The position numbers were made by a program, and so were the translations under genes. Of a stretch of DNA of 64,000 bases, positions 44,901 to 55,613 are shown piece after piece. Where the stretch lies: NCBI GenBank assembly GCA_051294375.1, contig CM119267.1, positions 4,633,885-4,697,884 on the forward strand, given 5' to 3'. This DNA comes from Paraspadella gotoi (taxonomy: Eukaryota > Chaetognatha). Numbering within the stretch: position 1 is the stretch's first letter; each line of letters begins with the position of its first letter. The notes below the pieces were generated by a model. That model saw only the letters and a list, made by a program, of their open reading frames with translations, was not told where the DNA came from and did not search any database.

Positions 44901-46386
44901 CGATCACTATCTGGACGTCACAGGTATTACTAATGTAATTAATTTAAGGAAATTTTATTTAAACGAATGAGAATATTTAAATGTTTGCCCCCTCCTCCCA
45001 GTCGATTTGTCAAAAGTGCTCTTCATCTGCACTGCGAACCAGTTGGACACGATCCCCGAGCCTCTCCGCGACCGAATGGAGTTGATCGAAGTCTCGGGTT
45101 ACGTGGCCGAAGAAAAGGTGGCCATCGCCCAGAAATATCTCATCCCACAGGCCGTCACGGCGACTGGCATTGTCTCGGAGAAAGTCACGGTCGACGAAGA
45201 GGCCATACACCGTCTCATCCGCGCCTATTGTCGCGAGAGCGGCGTCCGTAACCTGCAGAAACAAGTGGAAAAGATCTTCCGCAAGTCCGCCTTTAAGCTG
45301 GTGAAAGGCGCAGAGGAGATCGCCGTTGGGACGGACAACTTGACAGACTTCGTGGGCAAACCCTTGTTCACCACGGATCGAATGTATGAGACCACGCCCC
45401 CCGGCGTCGTTATGGGTTTGGCCTGGACGGCGATGGGAGGCAGCGTGCTGTATATAGAGACCACGTTGAAGAAGCCGCTTGCGCAGGAAGGCGGGAACGT
45501 GGAACTCACGGGCCATTTGGGTAAGGTTCAATTTGTTTTGTAGTTTGTAAAGTAAAATTTTGTTAAGGTTTGTTTCAATTTAAATTGTTTCTTTTTCTCG
45601 GTTAGGTGATGTAATGAAAGAGTCCGCTCTTATCGCATACACCCACGCGAAGCGATGTCTGATGAATAAACAACCGGAAAACAAGTTTTTCGAAGTAATT
45701 TTGTAAACTAATACGTTAATTTTAGTTTTCCTCGTATGAACTCTATCGACTTACTTTTTCAGGGTGCCCACATTCACGTTCATGTCCCCGAAGGAGCCAC
45801 GCCCAAAGACGGGCCCTCCGCAGGCTGCACAATCACCACCGCTCTGCTCTCTTTGGCGACGGGCACCGCCGTCCGCGAGAACCTGGCCATGACCGGCGAA
45901 ATTTCACTGACGGGCAAAGTCCTTCCCGTGGGTGGAATCAAGGAGAAGGTAATCGCCGCCAAACGCGCCGGCGCCGACTGCGTGTGCCTTCCGGCGGAAA
46001 ACCGGAAAGACTTCGACGACCTTCAACCTTACATCACGGAAGGCATCGAGGCACACTTTTGCTCCACTTACGACGAAGTGAGTCGAGGAATGGGAGGTTG
46101 AGGGTAAATATATAAAATGTGCTCTGCTCCTATTTGTCACTTCTTAATTCGTTTATTTTGCTCATAGATTTTCAATATTCTCTCGGTGATATTTTGATTG
46201 TAAGGCTCAAGTGGTTTGTTTGTTTTAGTCCTTAAAATTGTTCACTATTTATTATTCAATAATCAATATTCATGTTGCCTTCAGGTGTTTAGCGTTGCGT
46301 TTCCGGAATTATGTTCCTCTTCGGAAGCTTTTCCTCCAGAAGCCGCTCCTGCGGAGGAGCACCAGTGCGTGGCCCAAGCGAATTGA
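41995..46386 (+). CDS. LONP1: mitochondrial Lon protease
   Basis: ATP-dependent serine protease of the mitochondrial matrix; 1050 residues from 14 phase-matched exons: 41995-42340, 42409-42596, 42702-42878, 42948-43093, 43171-43241, 43353-43627, 43708-44105, 44248-44426, 44506-44649, 44720-44923, 45002-45520, 45606-45694, 45763-46077 and 46285-46386. The N-terminus is basic and acid-poor ([15 protein letters not shown]), fitting a mitochondrial presequence. The substrate-binding LAN domain starts about [17 protein letters not shown]. The AAA module has Walker A GPPGVGKT (about residue 604) and Walker [10 protein letters not shown]. The catalytic dyad is Ser931 in DGPSAGC and Lys974 in GGIKEK, spaced as in human. 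A polyglutamine run (10 Gln, encoded by CAG/CAA) lies in the LAN region around 43020-43050. The C-terminal tail is short and differs from human. Confidence 0.97.
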
Positions 46387-46437
46387 TACAAGTGAAAGAC
46401 TGTCGCCGTTCTGGTCTAAACTTTTTCGAGAAAACGT

Positions 46438-46510
46438 TGAACGAGATGGAAAGTGGAAACGAGATAGAACGAGATAGAACGAGATAGAACGAGATGGAAA
46501 GTGGAAACGG
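46438..46510. repeat. 10-bp tandem repeat
   Basis: Three exact GAGATAGAAC units (46461-46490) bounded on both sides by a longer direct repeat (AACGAGATGGAAAGTGGAAACG), just after LONP1. Confidence 0.85.
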
Positions 46511-46647
46511 GTTTTATTTCCAAACTTAAAAACTGTGATAATGACCGTTACTATTTTTTTTTTTGAAGAATTTTACTTCGCGTTCTTATAGATGCGTGAT
46601 TGTTCTTAAGATTATTCTTAAGATTATCGGTCAAATTGAAAAGAAAA

Positions 46648-46803
46648 ATGTCGAGATTCGGTGACTCATTGATGCTTTCATCCTCGGAGCGCGTCGTCGG
46701 AAATCCCAACCGAATGCTGCCGTCGTCGCAGCGAACGCCGCTAGCTAATCTGACTGAAAAACAATCGGCGATGATTGAGGATTGCAGAAGGTATTGATCG
46801 ATG

Positions 46804-46834
<31 letters not shown>

Positions 46835-48665
46835 ATAACTTTTGTTAAAAAATTCGTAAAAAATAAATAAAAACATTTCCAGCCCTCGACACCCTCTGGC
46901 GAAAAGTCTGCCATTTCCGGCCATTCTTCCCCCGGTGGCGCCGTCTATACTCGACTCGGAAAACCTTTTCGATTCTCGATCGACGATGCGTGAGAATTCG
47001 TTTCGCGCTCCCGAAGCCGTCGATCTGGATCGTTCCGTCAGCGATTCTCTTGTCCAGTCATGGATTCACGACAATAGCTCACATTTTTCGTCTTCGTTGT
47101 TTCCCCGCCCACGAAGCGCCGCGAGTATGCCGCCTTTTCCTTCCGCGACGGCCGCGTCCTATCATTCGCCTTCTTTAGCTCCATCGACGCCGCCGTCAAT
47201 CGCGCCGTCAATCGCGGCATCCATGGCGTCATCCATGGCCCACACGGCGCCGCCTTCATACTTTCATTCTTCCCTCAACTCCGCCGTAGAATTGCGTCTC
47301 CGTCGCAATCCACGGAACGAGGACGACGCGGCATCCGTCTCCACTTACCATTCCAGCGCCTCTCGTGGCGCCGCTCCATCTTTTGCTTCCATCGTCGACG
47401 ACACCGACGAGCCGATGGAACTCGACGATTCCGGTTCGGTGCTTCAGACATCGAAACAATTGGGAACGTCGAACTTCGATTCGATTTCCGACGAAAGCTC
47501 GACTTCTCACGAGGACTCTCGCGTGTTGTCTCGTCAAGTCGCGCCGGCCAAAACCCGCTCCCTCAAAAACTACACTTGCTCGGATCCATTTCTCAGAAAA
47601 GAGTCAGGAATCGTGGGAAAAGCCGTCTTCTTCTTTCTTCGTTTTATTCGTTTCCTTCTTTTCTCTGCGTTGAGACTGCTGAAAATCGTGACGTTTTGCG
47701 TAGTTGCGACGTTAATCGTCGCCTTTACCGTCTACGTTGCCGTTTACGTCTTTTCGAATTACTCGGCTCCGGCGTCGTCGGAACCGCTCGTCGACGTGGA
47801 CGCCGTCGCTTTTTCTCTTCATGAAAAAGTTCACGGTCAGTCGGTCGGTGTCGATCGAATCATCGACGAACTCGATTCGTTTCTCCGATCCGACGAAAAT
47901 CGTCGTCTTCTCTCCCTCCACGGATCCACTGGCGTCGGGAAGTCGCACGTCATTAATTTGTTAAAGGAAAACCTTCCTGCCAACAGTCTCCACGTCCTAT
48001 TTCCCGATCTCGTCGTTCACGATCTCGAAAACCCCGACGCCGATCGAACGCCGCCGCTTCGGCGCTGGCTCGCGGCCCGGGTGCAAAAAGAAACTCCCTT
48101 TAAAGTGATTGTGGTAGAGAATGCCGACGCTAATTTGTTACTCATGGACGACGTGGCGGGAGCGTTGAAGGCGGCGCTGGATGAGCGTGACGCCATTTGG
48201 CGGAGAGAGCTCGCCGTTCGTCGGGCGGCGTCTCCGATGGAAGCCATCGACGGATGGATCGACTGGGTGTTCGGGATCTCCAAGGATGTCGACGAAAGAC
48301 GAGACAAGGTCTTGGTGATTGTCGTCTCTTCCGTCGGCTTTCGCCACATTAACGCGGCCGCCTACCACGGACGAGGCGAAGCAGCGGAAGCCGTCGAAGT
48401 CGTCGCCCTGGAGTCCGTCGCTCGGCACGAAGTCGCCTTCTTGACGACGTTGACTCGGTCGGGAATGACGCCGCGTCTCGTCGTCTTCTTTCCGCTTGAG
48501 AGAGACTCCTTGCGATTTTGCCTGCTTCGGGAGTTGGTCGACGTTGCAGGGACTGACTTGGAGCAGACGGTCGAGAAGCTGCTAAACAAGGCGGAATTGT
48601 TTCCGCCCAAGGACCCGATCTATTCCGCGTCCGGATGCAAGAGAATCGCCTCGCTGCATTTTTAA
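46648..48665 (+). CDS. torsin-like membrane AAA protein with degenerate ATPase motifs
   Basis: 641 residues from two exons (46648-46790, 46883-48665). The first about 290 residues are Ser/Pro-rich and disordered. A strongly hydrophobic membrane segment follows (about 296-330; LLKIVTFCVVATLIVAFTVY), then a torsin-type AAA domain. The torsin opening FSLHEKVHGQSVGVDRII precedes Walker A GSTGVGKS (about 395-402). The torsin C-terminal signature is present as FPPKDPIYSASGCKRI. The Walker B position reads VIVVENAD instead of the usual hydrophobic-DE form, and the sensor-1 Ser-Asn is replaced by VVSSVG. ATP hydrolysis may therefore be lost. The architecture (long N-terminal tail, one membrane span, AAA) resembles vertebrate TOR4A, but I am not certain of orthology. 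Torsins act in the ER lumen and nuclear envelope with LAP1/LULL1-type cofactors. Confidence 0.8.
46801..46832. repeat. (AAT)n microsatellite
   Basis: About ten AAT units inside the short intron of the torsin-like gene. Confidence 0.9.
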
Positions 48666-48996
48666 ATGTCGATTGGAAATTTATTGAGTTAAAAAGGTTA
48701 GGCCAATTGTTGCTCGATATTGTTAATCATGTTATTTGTTTACGGTTTTAAAATTAACCCACACATTCCGCCTTTTTCTCTGGGATCGATATTTCTAGTC
48801 GATTGTATTTTTTTTTTTCATCATGCTCCAACAGATATTTGAATACGATCAACTCAAAAAAGCCACAAGGAGTCGTTTTGTTTCCTTGTGTTGCAAAAAG
48901 TGACCAACTCGAGGTCCTTAAAAAAACGTATTGATTCTTCTATTATTCGTTTGGTTGTGGTCCCCCTAAGGGGCCCGATCGAGTCGAGGAGCGAAG
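48666..48996. other. spacer between the torsin-like gene and LUC7L3
   Basis: 331 bp, AT-rich. It must hold the 3' end of one gene and the promoter of the next. No clear TATA box is seen. Confidence 0.5.
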
Positions 48997-51900
48997 ATGG
49001 TGTCGGTCATGGCCGCCATGTTGGACGAGTTGATGGGAAGAGACCGGAACCTGGCTCCAGACGATAAATCAAGAGGTATACGCTGGAATGATAAGGTAGG
49101 TTCGAGCCAGAGGAAATCCTAGTTAAGTTCTTTCCTCGTTAGTCTCATCCTTATTACTACCTATCAGTAAATTACATCGAGACTTGTACTTTACGGTAAG
49201 AGTCGTGTTTCTGAACTTGCCTAACCAGATTATTTTTAAAAAAATCTTTCGAAGCAATCTTCAAAGCCGTCGTTGAAAATTCAGAGGACCGGCTAAAAAA
49301 TACTTTTTGAGAACCTCTGTTCGTTAAGTTTTTAACTCCCAAAAACATGTTCCTATTAATATTTCCTCGCTTTGAGCTTCAAATTTGTGAACTTCCTTCA
49401 AAGCTCCTCCTTCCTTTTCCTCAGCGCGTCTGCAAGTTCTACCTCTGCGGCATGTGTCCCCACGAACTCTTCACCAACACCAAGGCCGACCTAGGCTCCT
49501 GCGACAAGATCCACGACGAGGAGCTCAAGGCCGAGTTCAACAAGGTTCCTTTCTACGACAAGACGGAAGTCTACGACGACTACGAGCGCATGATCGAGTC
49601 CCACATCCGCGAAGTAGACAAACGAATCAACCGCGGCCACCAACGCCTCAAGCTCTCCAAGGAGCAAAACGGCGAGTCCGCCGTGGCCAGCTTCCTCTTC
49701 GGGGGACCCAACGACGAGAAGGTCAAGATGCTCACGGAGAAGATTAACGAACTAGTGGATCAGGCCGAAGCGCGGGGCTGCGAGGGTGAGTTAGGAAAGG
49801 GGAGGTTATGAGCGTTTAAGATTTTCGGGTAGACGTACTGTTTTTTTAATTGATGACACTACCTTTTAATTAGCTTTATGAAATTGGTACAACCAATATA
49901 AAAATTATCCATTCATTTAATAAATAAGCTATCTTGCCCCTGACTTTGGACAGGCTTTGGTGGTTTAAGGCCTCCATCACTCTTACAAGATAATGACATA
50001 GCAGGTCCCTGCAAGCTTTCAATCAAGACTCTCTCACAGTCTCATTTATTCACTCCCAGAATACCTGGCTTCCCTATCAATGAAGTGGTATAATATTTCA
50101 AAGAATGTTTCAATTGTATGAAAAGACCACTCCCTTAAGTATTAGATCGGGGAATACTTATTGTACTCCGCACTAGCATCAAAATACAAGGAGCTGAATT
50201 TTATGAAATTGGTACAACCAATATAAAAATTTTCCATTCATTTAATAAATAAGCTATCATTTAATAAATAAGCTATCTTGCCTATGTATTTCAAGCCGTT
50301 ATTATTCGCTACTTTGGTCGTTGTTTCTTTTTTAAAAAGAAATTTTTTTTCTCAGGTAAAGTGGAGGAAGCCCAGGGCATTACTCGTCTCTGCGACCAGT
50401 TGAAAGACGAACGATTTCAATTGGCCAATCAGGGCAGCCGAATTCCTTCCATGATCGACACGGCTTTGAGGGAGGAGAAGATGATGGAAGTTTGCGAAAT
50501 TTGCGGCGCTTTTCTCATCGTCGGCGACGCGCAATCCCGCATCGACGATCATCTCATGGGCAAGCAGCACATGGGATACGCCAAGCTCAGAAATTGCTTG
50601 GGTGAGTCTCGGATTCGTTCAATTTTCGTTTACGGACTTAAACTAATCGTTTGTCTCGAAACTCTCAGCTGATCTACACGAGACTCGCCGAAAGGCGCGC
50701 GAGGAACGCGATAAAGCAAAGGCCGACGCCGAGGCAGAGCGCAGCAAAAGACGCGAGGAGAGAGAGAAGGAGCGCGAAAAGGACCGCGAAAAGGACCGCG
50801 AACGCGACGACCGCCGGCGCCGTCGCGACTCGGATGGACGAAAGGACGGGGGTCGACGCCGGTCCAAGAGCCGCGAGCGCCGAGACAGGGGCAAGGAGAG
50901 ACGGAGGTCGCGGAGTCGGGACCGGAAACGAGACAGAGACGAGAAACGAAAGAGCAGTCGCTCTCGATCTAGGAGTCGCGATCGGAGAAAGGACGATCGA
51001 AGGGAAAGAAGTCGGAGGTAGGTTCATCGGGTGGGGTTAGACAATCATGAAATAGTGAGTGGGGTCAAAGGGTCTTAAGTTTTATTCTTAAAATATTATA
51101 TTATAGCGACGGGGAGACATGTGTGATGCCTGGGGTGTGAGTCATCTCCCGACAGCTGGCGCTTGGACCTGCAGTGACCACCCAATGTCACTGGCATGTT
51201 TATGCCGACACCATCACACTTTAACCAGCGTGACCGTGAGGGGATTGAATCCGGAACTCACAGTTGATGAACGAGTTCTCTCAAATAAATAATGGTTAAG
51301 TGACTGTTAGAGAATATGAAAATAAAAATAATTTTTAAAATTTATCTTAAAGATTATTTTATTACTATATATAAAGTTTAAATTTTTTTTTTTTAATAGA
51401 TTCTGGTAGAGCTTTAAAAGTTAAGTAAAGGTTATTAATACAACTTTTTAATTTTTTTTTGTTTTATTGATAAAAATTTAAAAAAACTGTAAAATTCAGC
51501 CAATGATAATGATGTTTTTTTAAGGTTTTTTCTATATTTAACCAATTTATAGTCAAAATTTAAAAAAAATTGTAGTACTAACTTTTATTTAACTTTTCAA
51601 GCTCTATAGGAATCCGTTCTTAAAAATAAAATTTAGGAAAAAAAAATTTATCATTTATATATTAATAAATATTTAAAAGCTTCAGTGCAACAACCCAATG
51701 AACTAATTCAAAAAGTTGCATTAAAAATCGATTTAGTAATAGAAATAAAAAAGAAATTTTTTGAGAGTGTTAGGGGGCAAACCTTGTTTGTTCCTGACAA
51801 GAGAACTAGAGGTTATAAAAAGTGTTCAATTTTGGCCCGCTTTAGTACTTAGCTGTCCAAGCCAATGGGACCAGCTGAGTTTCACCAAGCTATACGAGAG

Positions 51901-52434
51901 GCGAATTTAGGATTCGCCACAATATAGAATAATAAAAATGATATAATAAAACTGTCCCGTTCCCGCACTTCTGATATTTATTATAATAATATTATAATTA
52001 TTATATTATAATAATTAATCATAATTAATTAATTAATAAGTAAGTTTTATTGATCGAGAGGTACATGGAAAATAATATTAAACATATCCAAATGTTTATC
52101 AAAAGTTTGTGTCCAACACTCCAGTCGTGACCGCGGATCCCGACGCGATAGGAACGAGAACAGAGACAAAGACAAGCGCCGGGACAAGGACGCCGATTCG
52201 AAACGAGAAAAATCTGAAGGAAAAGAGGAGCGTCCCGGTTCCGGCTCCGGTAAGGACGAAGCTAACGCCGATGCCAAAGACGCCGGGCCTTCCGGTTCCT
52301 CCCCGTCGGCCGAACCCGAGCGTCTCGAAGCTTCGGCTTCCTCGTCCTCGATCAGAGCTCAATCGGCCGGAGGATTCTCACTTTTGCAACGACTTCGCAA
52401 CGGAGAGGGATACCCCGAAGACAAGAAAGACTGA
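48997..52434 (+). CDS. LUC7L3: LUC7-like splicing factor 3 (U1 snRNP-associated)
   Basis: Nuclear U1 snRNP-associated factor for 5' splice-site choice; 454 residues. Exons are 48997-49095, 49425-49785, 50356-50601, 50669-51017 and 52125-52434. The start MVSVMAAMLDELMGRDRNLA agrees with the LUC7 family. The first zinc finger (CCCH) is in VCKFYLCGMCPHELF and the following KADLGSCDKIHDE. A coiled coil leads to GKVEEAQGITRLCDQLKDER. The second zinc finger (C2H2) lies in MEVCEICGAFLIVGDAQSR, which continues as IDDHLMGKQHMGYAK. The tail is an RE/RS-rich domain that continues across a 1.1-kb intron containing repeats. GKVEEAQG and the long RS tail favour LUC7L3 over LUC7L/LUC7L2. Confidence 0.95.
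49879..50290. repeat. hairpin-ended dispersed repeat, best-preserved copy
   Basis: In a LUC7L3 intron. A full unit begins at TTGGTACAACCAA (49884) and a second, truncated one at 50208 (period about 324). The boundary word is a 5-bp inverted repeat around ACA. The unit has no open frame. Confidence 0.85.
51105..51290 (-). mobile_element. SINE-like segment in a LUC7L3 intron (candidate)
   Basis: A GC-balanced 180-bp block in an AT-rich intron. On the minus strand it contains TTCCGGATTCAATCCCC, which resembles a tRNA B box. A convincing A box is not visible, so a tRNA-derived SINE is only one possibility. Confidence 0.3.
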
Positions 52435-52771
52435 TCTCAGAACCGTCGACTTAGCATCTTGTCTCGCCCGTCGGTTGTACATCCAGAAAATCAATTTCAG
52501 TTTCATTCGGTACCCAAATCCACGTTTTTTTTTTCGCGTAAGGCCGTGCCGTCAATGACTTGTTTTTATCAGTAAGCATTTACTTCGCAGTTACGGACAG
52601 CTCTCTTGTATATATTAGATTCTTGTTCACCGAATTGTCGCGATATATTCGTATTTCGCCGTAATCCTTAGGTTTGTTCATTAGATTTGTGATGCGAACG
52701 AACCCGGTTGTCTAGATAAATTCGCAAAACCTCGTATTTTCGCCGAAATACAACGTCGACAAAGATAAAAG

Positions 52772-54683
52772 ATGGAGGATCCTATATCCAAAAACGAGGG
52801 GCAGCTCGGGTCCGATGGAGAAGAAGCCGAGGGTCCCACTCCTCCGAAGAAAGGGCGCTCGGGTAACGAGAATGGAAAGACGGGTAGGTTTCTAGTTTTG
52901 ACTCGGTTATTTGAAGCCGATGTTTATAGTTTTTTTCTTAACTTTTCCTTTTCTCTCTTTTTCGGTCTCCTCATAAATCAGAAACGAACGGCATCAAAGA
53001 AAATCTCGCAGACTCTAAACCCTTGAAAAAACGCGGACCGCGTCCGAAGAACGACAAAAACGATGACGAAGATGATGATGAAAAGGAAGATAACAAGGGC
53101 GCTAAGGAGGAAGAGGACGAAGACGATGTCCCCGAACCCCCTCCCGTCAAGAAGCGCGGCCCCAAAGCCGCCAAACCCAAGAAGCCCGTCAAGACCCCGG
53201 AGCGCGCGAGCGGTCGCGCCCGCAGCGCCGTCAGTTACGCCGACGCCCTCGGATCCGACGATGACGACGACGCCGACGTGATTCCCAGCTACGCCCAAAA
53301 ATCGCCCCGAGGTGGCCGTCCCTCTACGCGCGGAGGAGGCGCCGGCGCCAAGCGCAAGAAGAAAGTTTACTCTCGCAATGACTCCGGATCGGAGAGCGAC
53401 AACGACAGCGACTCCGACTACGGAGCGCCCAAAAAACGCAAGTCGGTCGGTTCGCGGGGCGGCAAGGGGCGAGGCCGCGGCCGAGGACGCGGAAAACGAG
53501 CCGCTGCCGGGTCTGGTCGAGGCAGGAGAAAACGCGCCGACTCCGACGACGACGACGAGGATGAAGAGGACATGGAGATGGAGGAGGAAGAGGAACCCAC
53601 GCCCAAGAGGAGGGAACGGGCAAAAAAATCCAACTACGCCGAACCCGAATCGGACGAAGAGGAGGAGGCGAGACCCGGGGACGAGGAAGAGGAGGAGAAA
53701 AAGGGTGAGTTGATAATGCCGGTGTTAAATCTTTCCCCGACACGGACGGTTAACTTTCTGACTTACGTGCGATCGACGGCCAGGTCGCCCCAAGCTTGTC
53801 TCAAAAGCCAAGAAGCCGAAGGCGAAGAAGGAATCCGGCAGCGAGTTCGACGAAAACGACGTCGACGATGAAGACGAGGGAAAGAAGAAGAAGCCCGCTC
53901 GGGGGGCTAAGAAAGCGGAGGCGCCTAAAGGTGGGAAGGAGAGATGTCATTTTTTCATATTCGGTCTTGGACAAACGTCGCACAAAGGCGTACAATGTCG
54001 TTTTCGTTTTTGAGGCTACGTCGAGTGGGGATCCGACGATGAATACGAGAGCGGCGGCGGCGGCGGCGAAGACTCTGCCTCCTCCTACGAACCGGAAGAT
54101 AAGACGACGCGAGGGCGACGCAAGGCGGTGTACAAAGAGCTCAGCGACGAAGATGAGAGCGACGAGAACTGGGCGCCGGGGAAAGCCTTGAAGGTGAGGA
54201 AGAAGCTTCCCATATAGTTTGCTTATCTTTCATTGGTTTCTAGGCTATAACGGAAAACTTCTTGGAATATTATTTCCTCAGCCGGTACAAGGCGCGAAAA
54301 AGGGTCTGGAAAAATCACCTACCCGACGCCCTAGCGGCGGCGGAAGGGGTCGGGGCCGCGGCAGGCGTAAAGGCACCACGGGGAAGAGCAAAGCAAAGGC
54401 CAAAAAGGACGAGGACGAAGATGAAGAAGAGGAGGAGGAGGAAGAAGAAGAGGCGGAGGAGAAAGACAAGGACGAGGTGGAAGGTGACGGTGCCGATGAA
54501 GAGGACGAGGATGACAAGAAGAATAAGCATGGCAAGAATGGCAAGGCGAGCAAGACGGGCAAGGCTGGCAAGGCTGGCAAGGCGTCCAAGTCCGCAGAAG
54601 AGGAAAAAGAGGAGGAAGACGGCGAAGAAGAGGAGGAAGAAGAAGAGGAGGAAGAGGAAGAAGAAGAAGAGGAGGAAGAATAA
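52772..54683 (+). CDS. AT-hook, acidic/basic low-complexity nuclear protein (family not recognised)
   Basis: 520 residues from five phase-matched exons: 52772-52883, 52982-53704, 53784-53930, 54015-54193 and 54282-54683. Repeated AT-hook-like cores are KKRGPRPKN, KKRGPKAAK, SRGGKGRGRGRGRGKR and GRPKL. They alternate with Asp/Glu runs (SDDDDEDEEDMEMEEEEE) and lysine-rich segments. A more ordinary-looking block (GYVEWGSDDEYESG, ELSDEDESDENWAPGKALK) lies near residue 330-385. The C-terminal third is GRGRGRGRRK, then KTGKAGKAGKASKSA, and ends in a run of over 20 Glu. The AATAAA at 54679 overlaps the stop codon. DNA or chromatin binding in the nucleus is inferred from the AT-hooks alone. I could not match it to a named protein. 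Confidence 0.8.
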
Positions 54684-55613
54684 AAAATGTCTGCATAAAA
54701 AATTATATTACAAAATAGTATTTTTTGGTTTACCATCAAGGTGTATAAGGTGATGCTATAAAAAAAAGGGAAAAAGTAAAAACGTGTAAAAATATAATTA
54801 GTATTTGACGACTAATTTTCGTTTTTTGTTTCGTTATAATTCTGAGGCGAAATTTATGCTCGGTGAATCCTGTTGATGTTAACATACAAGCAATTTGACG
54901 TTGTGATCATCGCCAGAGACGAAGTTTTGTAAATTATCTTTGTAGAGCAGAAATCCCTAACATTGAATTTCTTCTCAAAAGGTCGTCTTAATTTTTGCAT
55001 GCACATCCACGATTTTTCTTTTTAATGTATATCATTCAGTGTTTATTCATCCCATGTTTTTAGTTCCAATTCGTAGTTCTGTGCCAGCAGAACAAGTTTA
55101 TTGATATCTATACTGATACTCCCTTAAGTTTTTTTTCGCGTCAGTAGAGATCATCGCAAATAAAATATTTAAATTCTATTACAATGAAACACAATTTTTT
55201 CAGCGGAGTCCGTAGAACGAATTCCAGCTGTTGAGGGCTGAAAAAAACTTTTGAAATATTCATTGACGACGACGCTGTTCATAATGTTTCAATAAAGATT
55301 AAGATTCCTGCCAGTTCTCCCTTTTATTTTTGGCATTTGCATTAGAATTCACTCTGGAATCGCCCGCTGATCCCGAACAACTTCGTACTCTAAATATATA
55401 AAGATTTATTAGTTACTGTTTTTACCCATTACGTATCATGTATTTGATGTAATTGATTCTATGAGATTCGATTATATTTACTTTCATTGAAATCCCTAAT
55501 TTTTTTTCCTGTACGTATGTTTTGAGCGTATTTTTTATTTCCATTGGACATTCCTAACAATTTCTCCATAGATTGTTGTGTTGTTGCCCGTGCACGCGTG
55601 TTATAACTTTAAT
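54684..55613. other. intergenic region before INTS12
   Basis: AT-rich with no open frame of interest. TTTCTCCATAG at 55562-55571 resembles a 3' splice site 42 bases before the INTS12 ATG, so a 5' UTR intron (or a trans-splice acceptor) is possible. Confidence 0.5.

Noticed and set aside
54278-54739. Minus-strand serine/leucine-rich frames opposite the AT-hook gene
   Set aside because: Antisense shadows of the polyglutamate-coding strand.
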